DNA of 9,675 nucleotides from UMGS1052 sp045580005 (GCA_045580005.1 JAZNMZ010000070.1:1-9675); one strand, 5' to 3'. Counted from the stretch's first letter, positions 1-7,169 are shown. Notes: generated by a model from the sequence alone, not told the origin. Translations and numbers: made by a program.

Positions 1-1477
1 CAAAGAGCTTCTGCTGTGACGGTGTAAAGCACAGGTCGTGCGTGTCATACCCCTCGCCGCAGGTAAACTCTTTCTTTATTGTAACCTCGCCGCCGACACC
101 GCCGCCGACATCGGCGCAGTCGCCGAGCACAAGGAACACAACTTCCGACGCCTTTGCTGCCGCGACAGCCTCTTTTATCATATCGTCATTTCCGCTTATC
201 GGATTGCAGCCTTTTGCATAAAGTACACGCTCTTCACTTAGCCTTTGTACCATACCATCATAAAAGCTCAGGCAGTTTTGGGTGCGGTAACAGTAGTCAC
301 CGAGGAATGAGTCTTTGGCGTTGTTGCCGATAATGGCAACCTTGCTGAGGCTTTTTTCGTCAAGAGGAAGTATCCCATCATTTTTGAGCAGAAGTATCGA
401 CTGCTCGTCGAGCTTGCGAGAGAGAGCGACAGCCTCTTTGCTGTGCATTCTCTTGCGCTTTTCGTCGTTTGGATATGGGTTTTCAAATAGACCAAGACGG
501 AATTTCAGCGTGAGGATATTGAGCACCGCCTCGTCGATGTATTTTTCGTCAAATTCACCTGCAAGGACAGCACTCTTTAGATCCTCGCCGTAGCCGAACG
601 GCTCGGGAGCCTCCATGTCAACTCCTGCAAGGAGCGCCTGCTTTCCCGCTTCAAGCTCACTTTCGGCTGTGTGGTGGAAGTTCTTGAGCATATCGATAGC
701 TCCGTAGTCGGAAATTGTCATTCCGTCAAATCCGAGCTCATCGCGCAAAAGATTGCGAAGCAACCTTTGCGACGCGTGCACCGCCTCGCCGTCAACTTCG
801 TTGTATGACGGCATTGCCGAAAGTGCGCCGGCCTCTATGCATTTTTTGAAAGGCTCAAGCGTGATTTCTCTCATCTCACGCTCACCCATATGTACGGGAG
901 CGAGATTTATACCACCCTCGGGCAGGCCGTAGGCAATAAAATGCTTGATTGTTGCGGCAACCTTGTGCTCTTGAAGCCCCCTTACATAATTACTTCCAAG
1001 CTCGCCCACAAGATAAGGGTCCTCGCCGTAGCATTCCTGAGTCCTGCCCCATCTCGGGTCGCGCGGAATATCAAGGTCGGGAGCGTATATCTGCCTTATT
1101 CCGACAGCCTCTGCTTCGCTTCCTATAACAGAAGCCATTTTGTATATAAGCTCGCGGTTAAAGCTTCCGCCGAGACCTGCCGACTGCGGAAAAATTGTTG
1201 CTTTCGGGTCTAGAAGTCCGTGAAGTCCCTCAAATGCAACAAGAGCCGGAATACCGAGCCTTGTACAGTTCACAAAATAGTCCTGAAGCACTTTTACAGT
1301 ATCCTCGTTTTCAAGCACGCCGAAAGTACCGCCCCTTGCCTCAAGTGAGCCGTTTTTTCTCACCATGTCGCACGCCGACTCTGTCGTGAAGTATATATTC
1401 ATCTGCTGTATTTTCTCTTCAAGAGTCATTTTGGAAATAAGCTCTTTTGCTCTTTGCTTTGCTGTGTCCTTTTGCAT
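1..1477 (-). CDS. Glycoside hydrolase family 3 exo-beta-glycosidase (partial, C-terminus off the left edge)
   Basis: Reading the minus strand from the ATG at 1477 gives 492 codons with no stop before the window ends. The protein is a retaining beta-glycosidase of family GH3 that removes terminal sugars from beta-linked oligosaccharides. Visible hallmarks: DPRWGR at residues 140-145, the KHF motif at 178-180, and GFDGMTISDYG at 249-259, with Asp257 as the expected nucleophile. The second alpha/beta domain starts near 355 (SILLLKNDGILPL, 360-372). GEGYDTHDL at 474-482 is where the family often carries the acid/base Glu (Glu475). There is no signal peptide, so it probably acts in the cytoplasm on imported oligosaccharides. 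An AGGAGA ribosome binding site (complement of 1485-1490) lies 7 nt from the ATG. GH3 members of 700-800 residues are common, so roughly a third is missing. The exact sugar (glucose, xylose or other) cannot be told; SDY instead of the more usual SDW is a variant. Confidence 0.93.
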   Translation of the reverse strand, partial: MQKDTAKQRAKELISKMTLEEKIQQMNIYFTTESACDMVRKNGSLEARGGTFGVLENEDTVKVLQDYFVNCTRLGIPALVAFEGLHGLLDPKATIFPQSAGLGGSFNRELIYKMASVIGSEAEAVGIRQIYAPDLDIPRDPRWGRTQECYGEDPYLVGELGSNYVRGLQEHKVAATIKHFIAYGLPEGGINLAPVHMGEREMREITLEPFKKCIEAGALSAMPSYNEVDGEAVHASQRLLRNLLRDELGFDGMTISDYGAIDMLKNFHHTAESELEAGKQALLAGVDMEAPEPFGYGEDLKSAVLAGEFDEKYIDEAVLNILTLKFRLGLFENPYPNDEKRKRMHSKEAVALSRKLDEQSILLLKNDGILPLDEKSLSKVAIIGNNAKDSFLGDYCYRTQNCLSFYDGMVQRLSEERVLYAKGCNPISGNDDMIKEAVAAAKASEVVFLVLGDCADVGGGVGGEVTIKKEFTCGEGYDTHDLCFTPSQQKLF

Positions 1478-1512
1478 TTGGGTTTCTCCTTTTTCGGATT
1501 ATTACTATTTTA

Positions 1513-1541
1513 ATTTTACAGATAGCGCCAGAAAAAGTCAA
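1513..1541 (-). promoter_or_regulatory. Sigma-A promoter of the GH3 gene
   Basis: On the minus strand a -35 box TTGACT (complement of 1536-1541) and a -10 box TAAAAT (complement of 1513-1518) are separated by exactly 17 bp. The promoter sits about 20 bp upstream of the ribosome binding site of the GH3 gene. The -35 box is inside one arm of an 11-bp inverted repeat, which could mean the promoter is controlled. Confidence 0.75.
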
Positions 1542-1581
1542 TACGCTTTTTGCTCTGAAATGAAACAAATTTGACTTTTTC
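1531..1581. repeat. Perfect 11-bp inverted repeat around the GH3 promoter
   Basis: GAAAAAGTCAA at 1531-1541 is the exact reverse complement of TTGACTTTTTC at 1571-1581, with 29 bp between them. The left arm contains the -35 box of the GH3 promoter; the right arm lies just upstream of it. It may be a two-site operator for a sugar-responsive regulator or a chance A/T-rich match; only the repeat itself is seen. Confidence 0.6.
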
Positions 1582-1617
1582 ATAATAAAACAGCAGTATA
1601 CCTAGGGATACTGCTGT
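1581..1617 (-). terminator. Rho-independent terminator of the glycerol-1-phosphate dehydrogenase gene
   Basis: A 10-bp stem (1590-1599 with 1608-1617) with an 8-nt loop lies just past the stop codon at 1626 and is followed on the minus strand by TTTTATTATG. The U-tract is short and interrupted, so termination may be partial. The position between two same-strand genes fits the end of the upstream unit. Confidence 0.7.
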
Positions 1618-1625
1618 GTTGATTT

Positions 1626-2885
1626 TTATATTCTTCCAAACATATCGTAATTAAGCCAGAGAACCGTGTATCTGTCCTTCAGGTCCTTGGCGTAAAGGAT
1701 TGCGTCACTTATCTTTTGCCCGCCGTAGGTGTCATAAAATTCCTTTATGTCAATCTCGCACAGCTCAAGCATACCGCAGAGTTCCTTTGGGTTCGGCATT
1801 TCGGCAAGTATTTCTCTTATCTCCGCCTCTTTGCTCTTATATACACTTATTCTGTCTTTGCTGTAGCTTCCTGCCTTGTCCTGCAGAGCGATACATCCGT
1901 CGGCGACAGGACCGTATATCTGCGACATTCTCTCGCAGAATTTGCTTCTTTCGGGGACAAACTGCACTTTGGGAAACTCCTTGCTCAAAATCTTTTCTCT
2001 TATTTCTGCCGTTACCACCGTGGAGTATGCAACATCGATGCCGTGTGCAAAATAGTCCTGAGAGTTTACAATCCCCACAATTTCAAAAAAGTGTGACAGG
2101 TGGTGTTCACTGCCCGACGCAGGGCGCGACGAGCCTGCAAAGCTCATCATAATGCCAACAATCATAAGCGCCTCGGTGAGAGCCTGTATGCTGCCCTCGT
2201 TGCGCTCGAGCAGACCTTTTGCAGTGTCAAGAGTGTTTTTTATCATTTTGTATGTTGTGTCGTATATGTACCGGCAGAAGTATTCGCCGTTGACGGCGTG
2301 AGCGAGTTTCCAGTCGCAAAGAGCGGAGTATTTTCCGACAATGTCACCATAGCCTGCCTTTATCATCTCAAGCGGTGCGTCTTTGAGAACCTCGGTGTCT
2401 GCAATGATTGCTCTCGGAAGTCCTGCAGGGACGGTTTCTTTCATTCCTTTCAGAATCATCGCGGCGCCGTCGGAGGCATATCCGTCCATCGACGGAGCTG
2501 TTGCAACCACCATGTAGGGAACGCCCGAAAAATGCGAAACATACTTACAGAGATCTTGTATAACGCCCGAGCCGATACCGATAATAAGGTCGGAGCCGTC
2601 AAGGCTTTTGCCAACCGTTTCTATTGCCTGCTCGTTTGGGATAAGCACAGTTTTGCCGCTGAATATTACCTTTTTGATATTTTTGCTGCACAGCGCGTCC
2701 TCGGTCTTTTGCCCTGCCGCGGCGTAGGTGTTCTCATCTGCAACGACAAGTATGTTTTCTTTTTGTGCACAAATCTCAGTAAGCCTTGATATCGCGCCAT
2801 TTTCTATGTATACATATTCAATATCGCAAAGGTGAGTCTTTCCGCATTCGCATTTTACACCCCTGAGCATGCTGTTTATGTCCAT
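1626..2885 (-). CDS. egsA: sn-Glycerol-1-phosphate dehydrogenase (AraM/EgsA family)
   Basis: This 419-residue protein belongs to the iron-alcohol-dehydrogenase-like fold group that includes AraM/EgsA. The family reduces dihydroxyacetone phosphate to sn-glycerol-1-phosphate with NAD(P)H, usually with a bound divalent metal. The nucleotide loop GIGSGVIQDLCKYVS is at 103-117, the substrate segment TAPSMDGYAS at 129-138, and GYGDIVGKYSALCDWKL at 178-194. Expected metal ligands are Asp181, His261 in SRPASGSEHHLSH (253-265) and His281 in FAHGID. The N-terminus has a cysteine cluster (Cys12, Cys14, Cys20 with CECGKTH). A GGAGGA site (complement of 2894-2899) lies 8 nt before the ATG. In Bacillus the product feeds heptaprenylglyceryl phosphate synthesis; that role is inferred here because no prenyltransferase gene is visible. 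It has its own promoter and terminator. Confidence 0.9.
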   Translation of the reverse strand: MDINSMLRGVKCECGKTHLCDIEYVYIENGAISRLTEICAQKENILVVADENTYAAAGQKTEDALCSKNIKKVIFSGKTVLIPNEQAIETVGKSLDGSDLIIGIGSGVIQDLCKYVSHFSGVPYMVVATAPSMDGYASDGAAMILKGMKETVPAGLPRAIIADTEVLKDAPLEMIKAGYGDIVGKYSALCDWKLAHAVNGEYFCRYIYDTTYKMIKNTLDTAKGLLERNEGSIQALTEALMIVGIMMSFAGSSRPASGSEHHLSHFFEIVGIVNSQDYFAHGIDVAYSTVVTAEIREKILSKEFPKVQFVPERSKFCERMSQIYGPVADGCIALQDKAGSYSKDRISVYKSKEAEIREILAEMPNPKELCGMLELCEIDIKEFYDTYGGQKISDAILYAKDLKDRYTVLWLNYDMFGRI

Positions 2886-2914
2886 TACAATTATCCTCCA
2901 ATTTTCTTTCTTTT

Positions 2915-2943
2915 AGTATAGTACAATAACAAGAATAATTCAA
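2915..2943 (-). promoter_or_regulatory. Sigma-A promoter of the glycerol-1-phosphate dehydrogenase gene
   Basis: On the minus strand TTGAAT (complement of 2938-2943) and TATACT (complement of 2915-2920) are 17 bp apart. The leader to the start codon is only about 25 nt, leaving no room for a riboswitch. The two boxes are identical to those of the ktrBA promoter. Confidence 0.78.
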
Positions 2944-3006
2944 CAAAAAACAAAAAATGATAAAAAGAGGTGCATTTGTGTAGCAGGCAAGAGATAAATC
3001 TCCAAC

Positions 3007-3040
3007 AAAAAACGGCGGCAGGAAGTTTTTTCCTGCCGCC
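3007..3040 (-). terminator. Strong rho-independent terminator of the ktrBA operon
   Basis: An 11-bp GC-rich stem (3014-3024 with 3030-3040) with a 5-nt loop is followed, one base after the stem on the minus strand, by six T residues (complement of 3007-3012). It begins 5 bp past the ktrA stop codon and closes the operon. Confidence 0.93.
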
Positions 3041-3045
3041 TTATG

Positions 3046-3696
3046 TTATTTTAATTTTCCGAGCTTTGTCTTGTCTGCAATTACAACAAGCTTCATATCC
3101 CCGGTCAGCTTTGCGGCGGGGTCTATGTTGATCTGCACATTGTCGTCCCGGCGGATAGCAACTACGTTCAAAGAATATTTTTTACGCAGATCAAGCTCTA
3201 TGAGGGTCTTGTCGAGCCATTCGGACTTCACATCGAGCTCAATGAGCGAAACATCGTGCGACAACTCGATTACATCTACAAATCCTGAGCTCAAGAGGTT
3301 CTTTGCAAGTCTTGTTCCGGACTCGTTTTCGGGGAAAACCACCTTGTCTGCACCGACCTTGTAGAGAATTTTACGATGCATTTCGTTACCGCATTTTGCA
3401 ATAACAGTTCCAACGCCGGCATCCTTGCACAGCATAACTGCCATTACGCTTGCCTCGAGATTGTTTGCCATAGCAACGATTACGACATCTATGCTCGAAA
3501 TTCCGAGCTGATTTATGCTTTCTGCGTCTGTGATGTCTGCACACTTGCAAAGAGGAATTTCGGCAGCGGCTGAATTTACTATTGTTTCATCCGAATCGAC
3601 AGCCAGCACCTGCGCACCGTTGTTTACAAGCTCCTTGGCAACAGCTCGTCCGTAACGCCCGAGACCGAACACGGCATATGATTTGTTGATACTCAT
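3046..3696 (-). CDS. ktrA: KtrA-type potassium uptake regulatory subunit (RCK domain)
   Basis: The 216-residue protein is the cytosolic gating ring of a Ktr/Trk potassium transporter. It has an N-terminal Rossmann (RCK_N) domain with the dinucleotide motif GLGRYG at 11-16 and an acidic end of the second strand (AVDSD, 32-36) that binds ATP/ADP or NAD(H) in the family. A C-terminal RCK_C domain spans about 135-216, the region that binds cyclic di-AMP in characterised relatives. It has one RCK_N/RCK_C pair, as in KtrA/KtrC, not the duplicated form of proteobacterial TrkA. The start ATG at 3696 is 12 nt past the ktrB stop, and its AAGGAG site (complement of 3702-3707) lies in that gap, so the two genes are translated from one message. 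Gene order is pore first, then regulator, the reverse of Bacillus ktrAB. Confidence 0.92.
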   Translation of the reverse strand: MSINKSYAVFGLGRYGRAVAKELVNNGAQVLAVDSDETIVNSAAAEIPLCKCADITDAESINQLGISSIDVVIVAMANNLEASVMAVMLCKDAGVGTVIAKCGNEMHRKILYKVGADKVVFPENESGTRLAKNLLSSGFVDVIELSHDVSLIELDVKSEWLDKTLIELDLRKKYSLNVVAIRRDDNVQINIDPAAKLTGDMKLVVIADKTKLGKLK

Positions 3697-3708
3697 ATTT
3701 ACTCCTTT

Positions 3709-5070
3709 TTACCCTACACTTATATCCTCGGTAGGATTTTTTATGTTGTTTGTAACTTCTTTTTTTACATTAAAGGCAACTGCAAGAGAAATAGGGCCTA
3801 TTCTTCCGAAATACATTGTGGCAATAATGATAATTTTTCCAGCAAGAGTCAGAAAAGGCGTGAGATTTCTTGTCAGTCCCACTGTTGCAGTTGCGCTCAC
3901 TGTTTCGTATATTATGTCTATTGCGGGGGCGTTTGTTGATGCCGAGAGCAACACGGTTGACAAAAACACAATGACAAACGACATACCAGCCACAGCCACA
4001 GCCTTGCGGGTGATTTGCCTTGATATTGTTCTGTTAAATACAGAAACCTCGCTTCTGTTGCGTATGGCAGAGAGTGCTGTTGCAAAAAGCACAGCTATTG
4101 TTGCTGTCTTTATGCCTCCTGCCGTTCCCACCGGTGAGCCGCCTATAAACATAAGTAAAAGGCAAACAACAGCCGAGGCGTTCGAAAGATTTTCCTGCGG
4201 CAGGGTAGCAAAGCCTGCCGTCCTTGTAGTAACCGACTGAAAAAACGACGCCTGAAGCTTGTCAAAAAACGAATACTCACCGATTGTGAGAGGATTATTG
4301 TATTCAAAAGCAAAAATTGTAATTGTTCCTCCGATAATAAGAATGGTGGAGGAAGCAAGAACGATTTTGCTGTGAAGCGTCAGCCTGTCAAGGCATCTGA
4401 GCTTTTGTGTTTTGAAATTCTTCAAAACTCTTATGACATCCCACCACACGATATAGCCTATACCACCGAGAATGATTAGCGAGGCTGTGACCATGTTGAT
4501 AATCGGATTGTGTACATATCCGCACAGGCTGTTTTCTGAGATGATGTCAATTCCCGCGTTACAAAAAGCAGAAACAGAGGTGAAAAGTGAGACCCAGAGT
4601 CCTCTTGCTCCGAACTCGGGAACAAAAACCGTCATATAAAGGAGGGCCCCGAGTCCCTCGAGGATAATGGTGCCGACAATGACATTTTTTACAAACCTTG
4701 CAAGACCTGAAAGGGTGTTAAGGTTAAAAGCATCCTGTATCAGCTGACTGTCCTTGAGTCCGATTTTTCTGTGAGCGGCGACCATGATTCCCGAAATTAC
4801 GGTAATTACGCCAAGACCGCCTATCTGTATCAGAATGAGAATGACAATCTGCCCAAAAACACTCCAGGTCGAAACGGTCGGGAGTGTGACAAGTCCTGTC
4901 ACGCAGGTTGCTGTTGCGGCAGTAAACAGCGCATCAATATAAGGAACAGCTTTTCCGCTCGCCGAGCTTTGCGGCAGGGCAAGCAATAGGCTGCCCAGCA
5001 GTATCACGGCAAGAAAGCTTATAAGAATCATCTGCGTTGTTGATAACGCAAAGCGCTTGGTCTTTTTCAT
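3709..5070 (-). CDS. ktrB: KtrB/TrkH-family potassium transporter, membrane subunit
   Basis: This 453-residue integral membrane protein forms the potassium pore. It shows the four-fold M1-P-M2 layout: selectivity-filter loops at CVTGL (56-60), CNAGI (170-174), RTAGF (283-287) and TVGLT (396-400), each with the key glycine. GGSPVGTAGGIKT at 310-322 matches the flexible intramembrane gate loop of the third repeat. The frame opens with a GTG at 5082, but the ATG at 5070 is preferred: the GTGAGG just upstream serves as a ribosome binding site 6 nt away, and the GTG has no such site before it. The basic N-terminus (MKKTKR) fits a cytosolic end. It is cotranscribed with the downstream ktrA. The mRNA leader is only about 30 nt, so no cyclic di-AMP riboswitch precedes it. 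Confidence 0.92.
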   Translation of the reverse strand: MKKTKRFALSTTQMILISFLAVILLGSLLLALPQSSASGKAVPYIDALFTAATATCVTGLVTLPTVSTWSVFGQIVILILIQIGGLGVITVISGIMVAAHRKIGLKDSQLIQDAFNLNTLSGLARFVKNVIVGTIILEGLGALLYMTVFVPEFGARGLWVSLFTSVSAFCNAGIDIISENSLCGYVHNPIINMVTASLIILGGIGYIVWWDVIRVLKNFKTQKLRCLDRLTLHSKIVLASSTILIIGGTITIFAFEYNNPLTIGEYSFFDKLQASFFQSVTTRTAGFATLPQENLSNASAVVCLLLMFIGGSPVGTAGGIKTATIAVLFATALSAIRNRSEVSVFNRTISRQITRKAVAVAGMSFVIVFLSTVLLSASTNAPAIDIIYETVSATATVGLTRNLTPFLTLAGKIIIIATMYFGRIGPISLAVAFNVKKEVTNNIKNPTEDISVG

Positions 5071-5107
5071 ATAAAGCCTCACAAAAAATCTTTTTACATT
5101 AATTTAC

Positions 5108-5136
5108 AGTATACCATAAAAATATTAAATATTCAA
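5108..5136 (-). promoter_or_regulatory. Sigma-A promoter of ktrBA
   Basis: On the minus strand TTGAAT (complement of 5131-5136) and TATACT (complement of 5108-5113) are spaced by 17 bp of A/T-rich DNA. Transcription would begin near 5101, giving a leader of about 30 nt before the ktrB ATG. Confidence 0.8.
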
Positions 5137-5159
5137 TACTTAAAATCCGGTTTCTTGGC

Positions 5160-5227
5160 TTTCACATTGCGGAGCAATATTTCACGCAGGAAGTACATTT
5201 CACATATCCGTAGAATTTATTTCGTTG
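5160..5227. repeat. Modular TTTCAC-linked palindromic repeat patch
   Basis: TTTCAC occurs at 5160-5165, 5180-5185 and 5198-5203, and the related TTTCGTTGAAA begins at 5220, so the unit spacing is 18-22 bp. The first unit encloses a small perfect inverted repeat (ATTGC GGA GCAAT, 5166-5178). The later units look like decayed versions (GCAGGAAGTAC and ATATCCGTAGAATTTAT). The patch lies between the ktrBA promoter and the tRNA terminator and has no open frame. It resembles intergenic palindromic modules that I recall from some Clostridia genomes, but that likeness is from memory. Confidence 0.5.
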
Positions 5228-5260
5228 AAAAAAAGACTATTCTTCGGAATAGTCTTTTTT
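5228..5260 (-). terminator. Rho-independent terminator after tRNA-Arg
   Basis: The arms GACTATTC (5235-5242) and GAATAGTC (5247-5254) form an 8-bp stem with a 4-nt loop, flanked by an A-run (5228-5234) and a T-run (5255-5260). It is nearly symmetrical and could work on both strands. It starts 2 nt past the tRNA CCA on the minus strand and there ends in seven T residues. Confidence 0.9.
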
Positions 5261-5261
5261 C

Positions 5262-5339
5262 TGGCCTGCCTTACAGGACTCGAACCTGCAACCAACGGAA
5301 TCGGAATCCGGTACTCTATCCAGATTGAGCTAAAGGCAG
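5262..5339 (-). tRNA. tRNA-Arg, anticodon CCG, with encoded CCA
   Basis: The minus strand folds as a complete tRNA. The acceptor stem CTGCCTT/AAGGCAG (5333-5339 with 5266-5272) has 7 perfect pairs. The D arm GCTC/GAGT encloses a loop with GG. The anticodon arm loop is TTCCGAT, giving anticodon CCG (complement of 5302-5304), which reads CGG. The variable loop has 5 nt, and the T arm is GCAGG TTCGAGT CCTGT. The discriminator base is G and CCA is encoded (complement of 5262-5264). Two small oddities are a C-U mismatch at the top of the anticodon stem (27-43) and a C1-G72 end pair. The gene lies 59 bp past the rny stop on the same strand. Confidence 0.95.
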
Positions 5340-5357
5340 ATATTATATTGTTTACTT

Positions 5358-5390
5358 AAATTGGAGCGGTAAATCTTACCGCTCCAATTT
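5358..5390 (-). terminator. Long hairpin after rny, probably a leaky terminator
   Basis: AAATTGGAGCGGTAA (5358-5372) pairs perfectly with 5376-5390 around a 3-nt loop, giving 15 bp. It starts 8 bp past the rny stop. On the minus strand the tail is AATTTAAGTAAAC, a poor U-tract; the better T-run is on the plus strand. It may protect the 3' end of rny mRNA or stop only part of transcription, letting some reach the tRNA gene. Confidence 0.6.
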
Positions 5391-5397
5391 TTGAATT

Positions 5398-6945
5398 TCA
5401 TTTTGCGTAGTCAACGCGTCTGCTCTCGCGGATAAGGTTAACTTTGATCTGTCCGGGATATTCAAGCTCGTTTTCGATTCGCTTTACAATATCGCGAGCG
5501 AGGAATACCATCTGGTCCTCGTTTACCTCCTCGGGCTTAACCATGATTCTTACCTCTCGGCCTGCCTGGATGGCATAGCACTTTTCAACTCCATCGAAGT
5601 CTGTAGCAATCTCCTCGAGCTTCTGGAGTCTCTTGATGTAAGACTCAAGATTTTCTCGTCTTGCTCCGGGTCGAGCTGCCGATACGGCGTCTGCCGCCTG
5701 AACGAGCATTGCAATAACCGTCTGGGGTTCAACATCTCCGTGATGAGCCTCTATTGCGTGGATAACATCCTTGTTTTCGTGATATTTCTTTGCAAGATCC
5801 ACACCAATCTGCACATGCGAGCCCTCAACATCGTGAGTCATCGCCTTGCCGATATCGTGAAGAAGTCCGGCACGCTTTGCAAGCATCGGGTCAACGCCGA
5901 GCTCCTGGGCCATCATTCCTGCAATATGTGACACCTCGATAGAGTGTATAAGTACATTCTGCCCGTAGCTTGTACGATAGCGCAGACGACCGAGAAGCTT
6001 TATAAGCTCGGGGTTTATGCCGTGTACGCCTGTTTCAAAGGTTGCCTGCTCGCCCGACTGCTTGATTATGTTCTCCACCTCGCGGCGGCTCTTTTCAACC
6101 ATTTCTTCAATATGAGCAGGATGAATGCGTCCGTCTGCGATAAGTCTTTCGAGAGAGAGTCTTGCAATCTCTCGTCTTACAGGGTCAAAGCAGGATATTG
6201 TAATTGCCTCGGGAGTATCGTCGATAATAAGATCAACGCCTGTGAGCTGCTCAATGGCACGGATATTGCGTCCCTCACGGCCGATGATTCTGCCTTTCAT
6301 TTCATCATTTGGCAGGTCAACTGCAGATACCGTTGTTTCGGATACCTGCTCGGAAGCACAGCGCTGAATGGCAAGAGAAATGATGTTTCTCGCCTTTTCC
6401 TCGGCCTCTTCCTTGCACTGCTGCTCAATCTCGGCAATCTTCATAGCCGCCTCGTGTCTTACCTCAGACTCAATCTTGTGAAGAAGATATTCCTTGGCAG
6501 TCTCGGCGGTGTAGCCCGAGATTTCCTCCAGCTTTTGTGTCTGCTGAATTTTGATCTGTTCAACTTCGGAGATTTTCTCCTCATATTCCTTATACTTTCT
6601 GTTGAAATTTTCTTCCTTCTGCTCGCACGACTCTATCTTTCTGTCGAGAGTTTCTTCTTTTTGCTGAGCCCTCTTTTCGAGTCTTGCGACTTCGTTTCTG
6701 CGTTCCTTGATTTCTTTTTCAGCTTCATTCTTTGTGCGAAGTATTTCTTCCTTTGCTTCAAGTAAAGCTTCTTTTTTCTTGGTTTCGGCTGTTTTTAAAG
6801 CCTCGTCAACTATACGCTTTGCTTCATTTTCCGCCGATTTGATGGCAGCCTCGGCAATCTTCTTTCTGATAAAGAAGCCGATAAGTATACCAACAAAAAG
6901 GCACACCGCAGCCGCCGCCACGGCAATGATAACTTCGGTAGTCAA
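5398..6945 (-). CDS. rny: Ribonuclease Y
   Basis: The 515-residue protein is the membrane-anchored endoribonuclease that initiates mRNA decay in many Firmicutes. Domains in order: one N-terminal membrane helix (about 5-26); a long charged coiled coil rich in Glu, Lys and Arg (about 30-195); a KH RNA-binding domain with GRIIGREGRN at 218-227; and an HD domain with HSIEVSH at 334-340, the metal-binding LLHDIGK at 361-367 (His363-Asp364), and HHGD at 401-404. Length matches the family norm of about 520. The start is TTG at 6945: an in-frame TGA lies directly upstream, and a strong AGGAGG (complement of 6954-6959) is 8 nt away. A long structured leader and a strong promoter at 7356-7384 lie upstream, and a tRNA-Arg gene follows. 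Confidence 0.96.
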   Translation of the reverse strand: MTTEVIIAVAAAAVCLFVGILIGFFIRKKIAEAAIKSAENEAKRIVDEALKTAETKKKEALLEAKEEILRTKNEAEKEIKERRNEVARLEKRAQQKEETLDRKIESCEQKEENFNRKYKEYEEKISEVEQIKIQQTQKLEEISGYTAETAKEYLLHKIESEVRHEAAMKIAEIEQQCKEEAEEKARNIISLAIQRCASEQVSETTVSAVDLPNDEMKGRIIGREGRNIRAIEQLTGVDLIIDDTPEAITISCFDPVRREIARLSLERLIADGRIHPAHIEEMVEKSRREVENIIKQSGEQATFETGVHGINPELIKLLGRLRYRTSYGQNVLIHSIEVSHIAGMMAQELGVDPMLAKRAGLLHDIGKAMTHDVEGSHVQIGVDLAKKYHENKDVIHAIEAHHGDVEPQTVIAMLVQAADAVSAARPGARRENLESYIKRLQKLEEIATDFDGVEKCYAIQAGREVRIMVKPEEVNEDQMVFLARDIVKRIENELEYPGQIKVNLIRESRRVDYAK

Positions 6946-6981
6946 TCAAAGCACCTCCTTAAATGTTTTGGATTTAAAGTA

Positions 6982-7016
6982 TTTTTTATGCCGGTATTCC
7001 GACCGGCTATAAAAAA
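6982..7016 (-). other. Hairpin in the rny leader, upstream of the ribosome binding site
   Basis: GCCGGT (6990-6995) and ACCGGC (7002-7007) form a 6-bp GC stem extended by TTTTTTAT and ATAAAAAA with one bulged base, about 14 bp in all. T residues precede and A residues follow the stem on both strands, so it is not a terminator. It ends 22 nt before the rny ribosome binding site on the minus strand, so it could shield or be processed from the mRNA 5' end. Confidence 0.6.
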
Positions 7017-7169
7017 ACAGGTGCCTAGTTCTGCCCTTTAAAAATATTAAATTGTAAAAATAAAATTATTAAAACACGCATACGCCGTTGTCTCGTGCAG
7101 GGAGTGCCTAGCGGGCAATCGTCCTTATATAACAGTCCGTCTTGCCGGAGAAACGCTGTGTGCGCAGAT

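Noticed and set aside
2100..2789. Plus-strand open frame of 229 codons
   Set aside because: It is antisense to the well-conserved glycerol-1-phosphate dehydrogenase and resembles no family.
3683..4240. Plus-strand open frame of 185 codons
   Set aside because: It is antisense to ktrB; hydrophobic content comes from the membrane segments on the other strand.
5071..5082. GTG start for ktrB four codons upstream
   Set aside because: The GTGAGG is better read as the ribosome binding site of the ATG at 5070.
5342..5347. TATAAT two bases upstream of the tRNA-Arg gene
   Set aside because: A start from this box would fall inside the tRNA, and no fitting -35 box lies 16-18 bp upstream.
5944..6765. 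Plus-strand open frame of 273 codons inside rny
   Set aside because: It is antisense to the coiled coil and KH domain of a clear RNase Y; Leu/Phe-rich content is the mirror of Glu/Lys codons.
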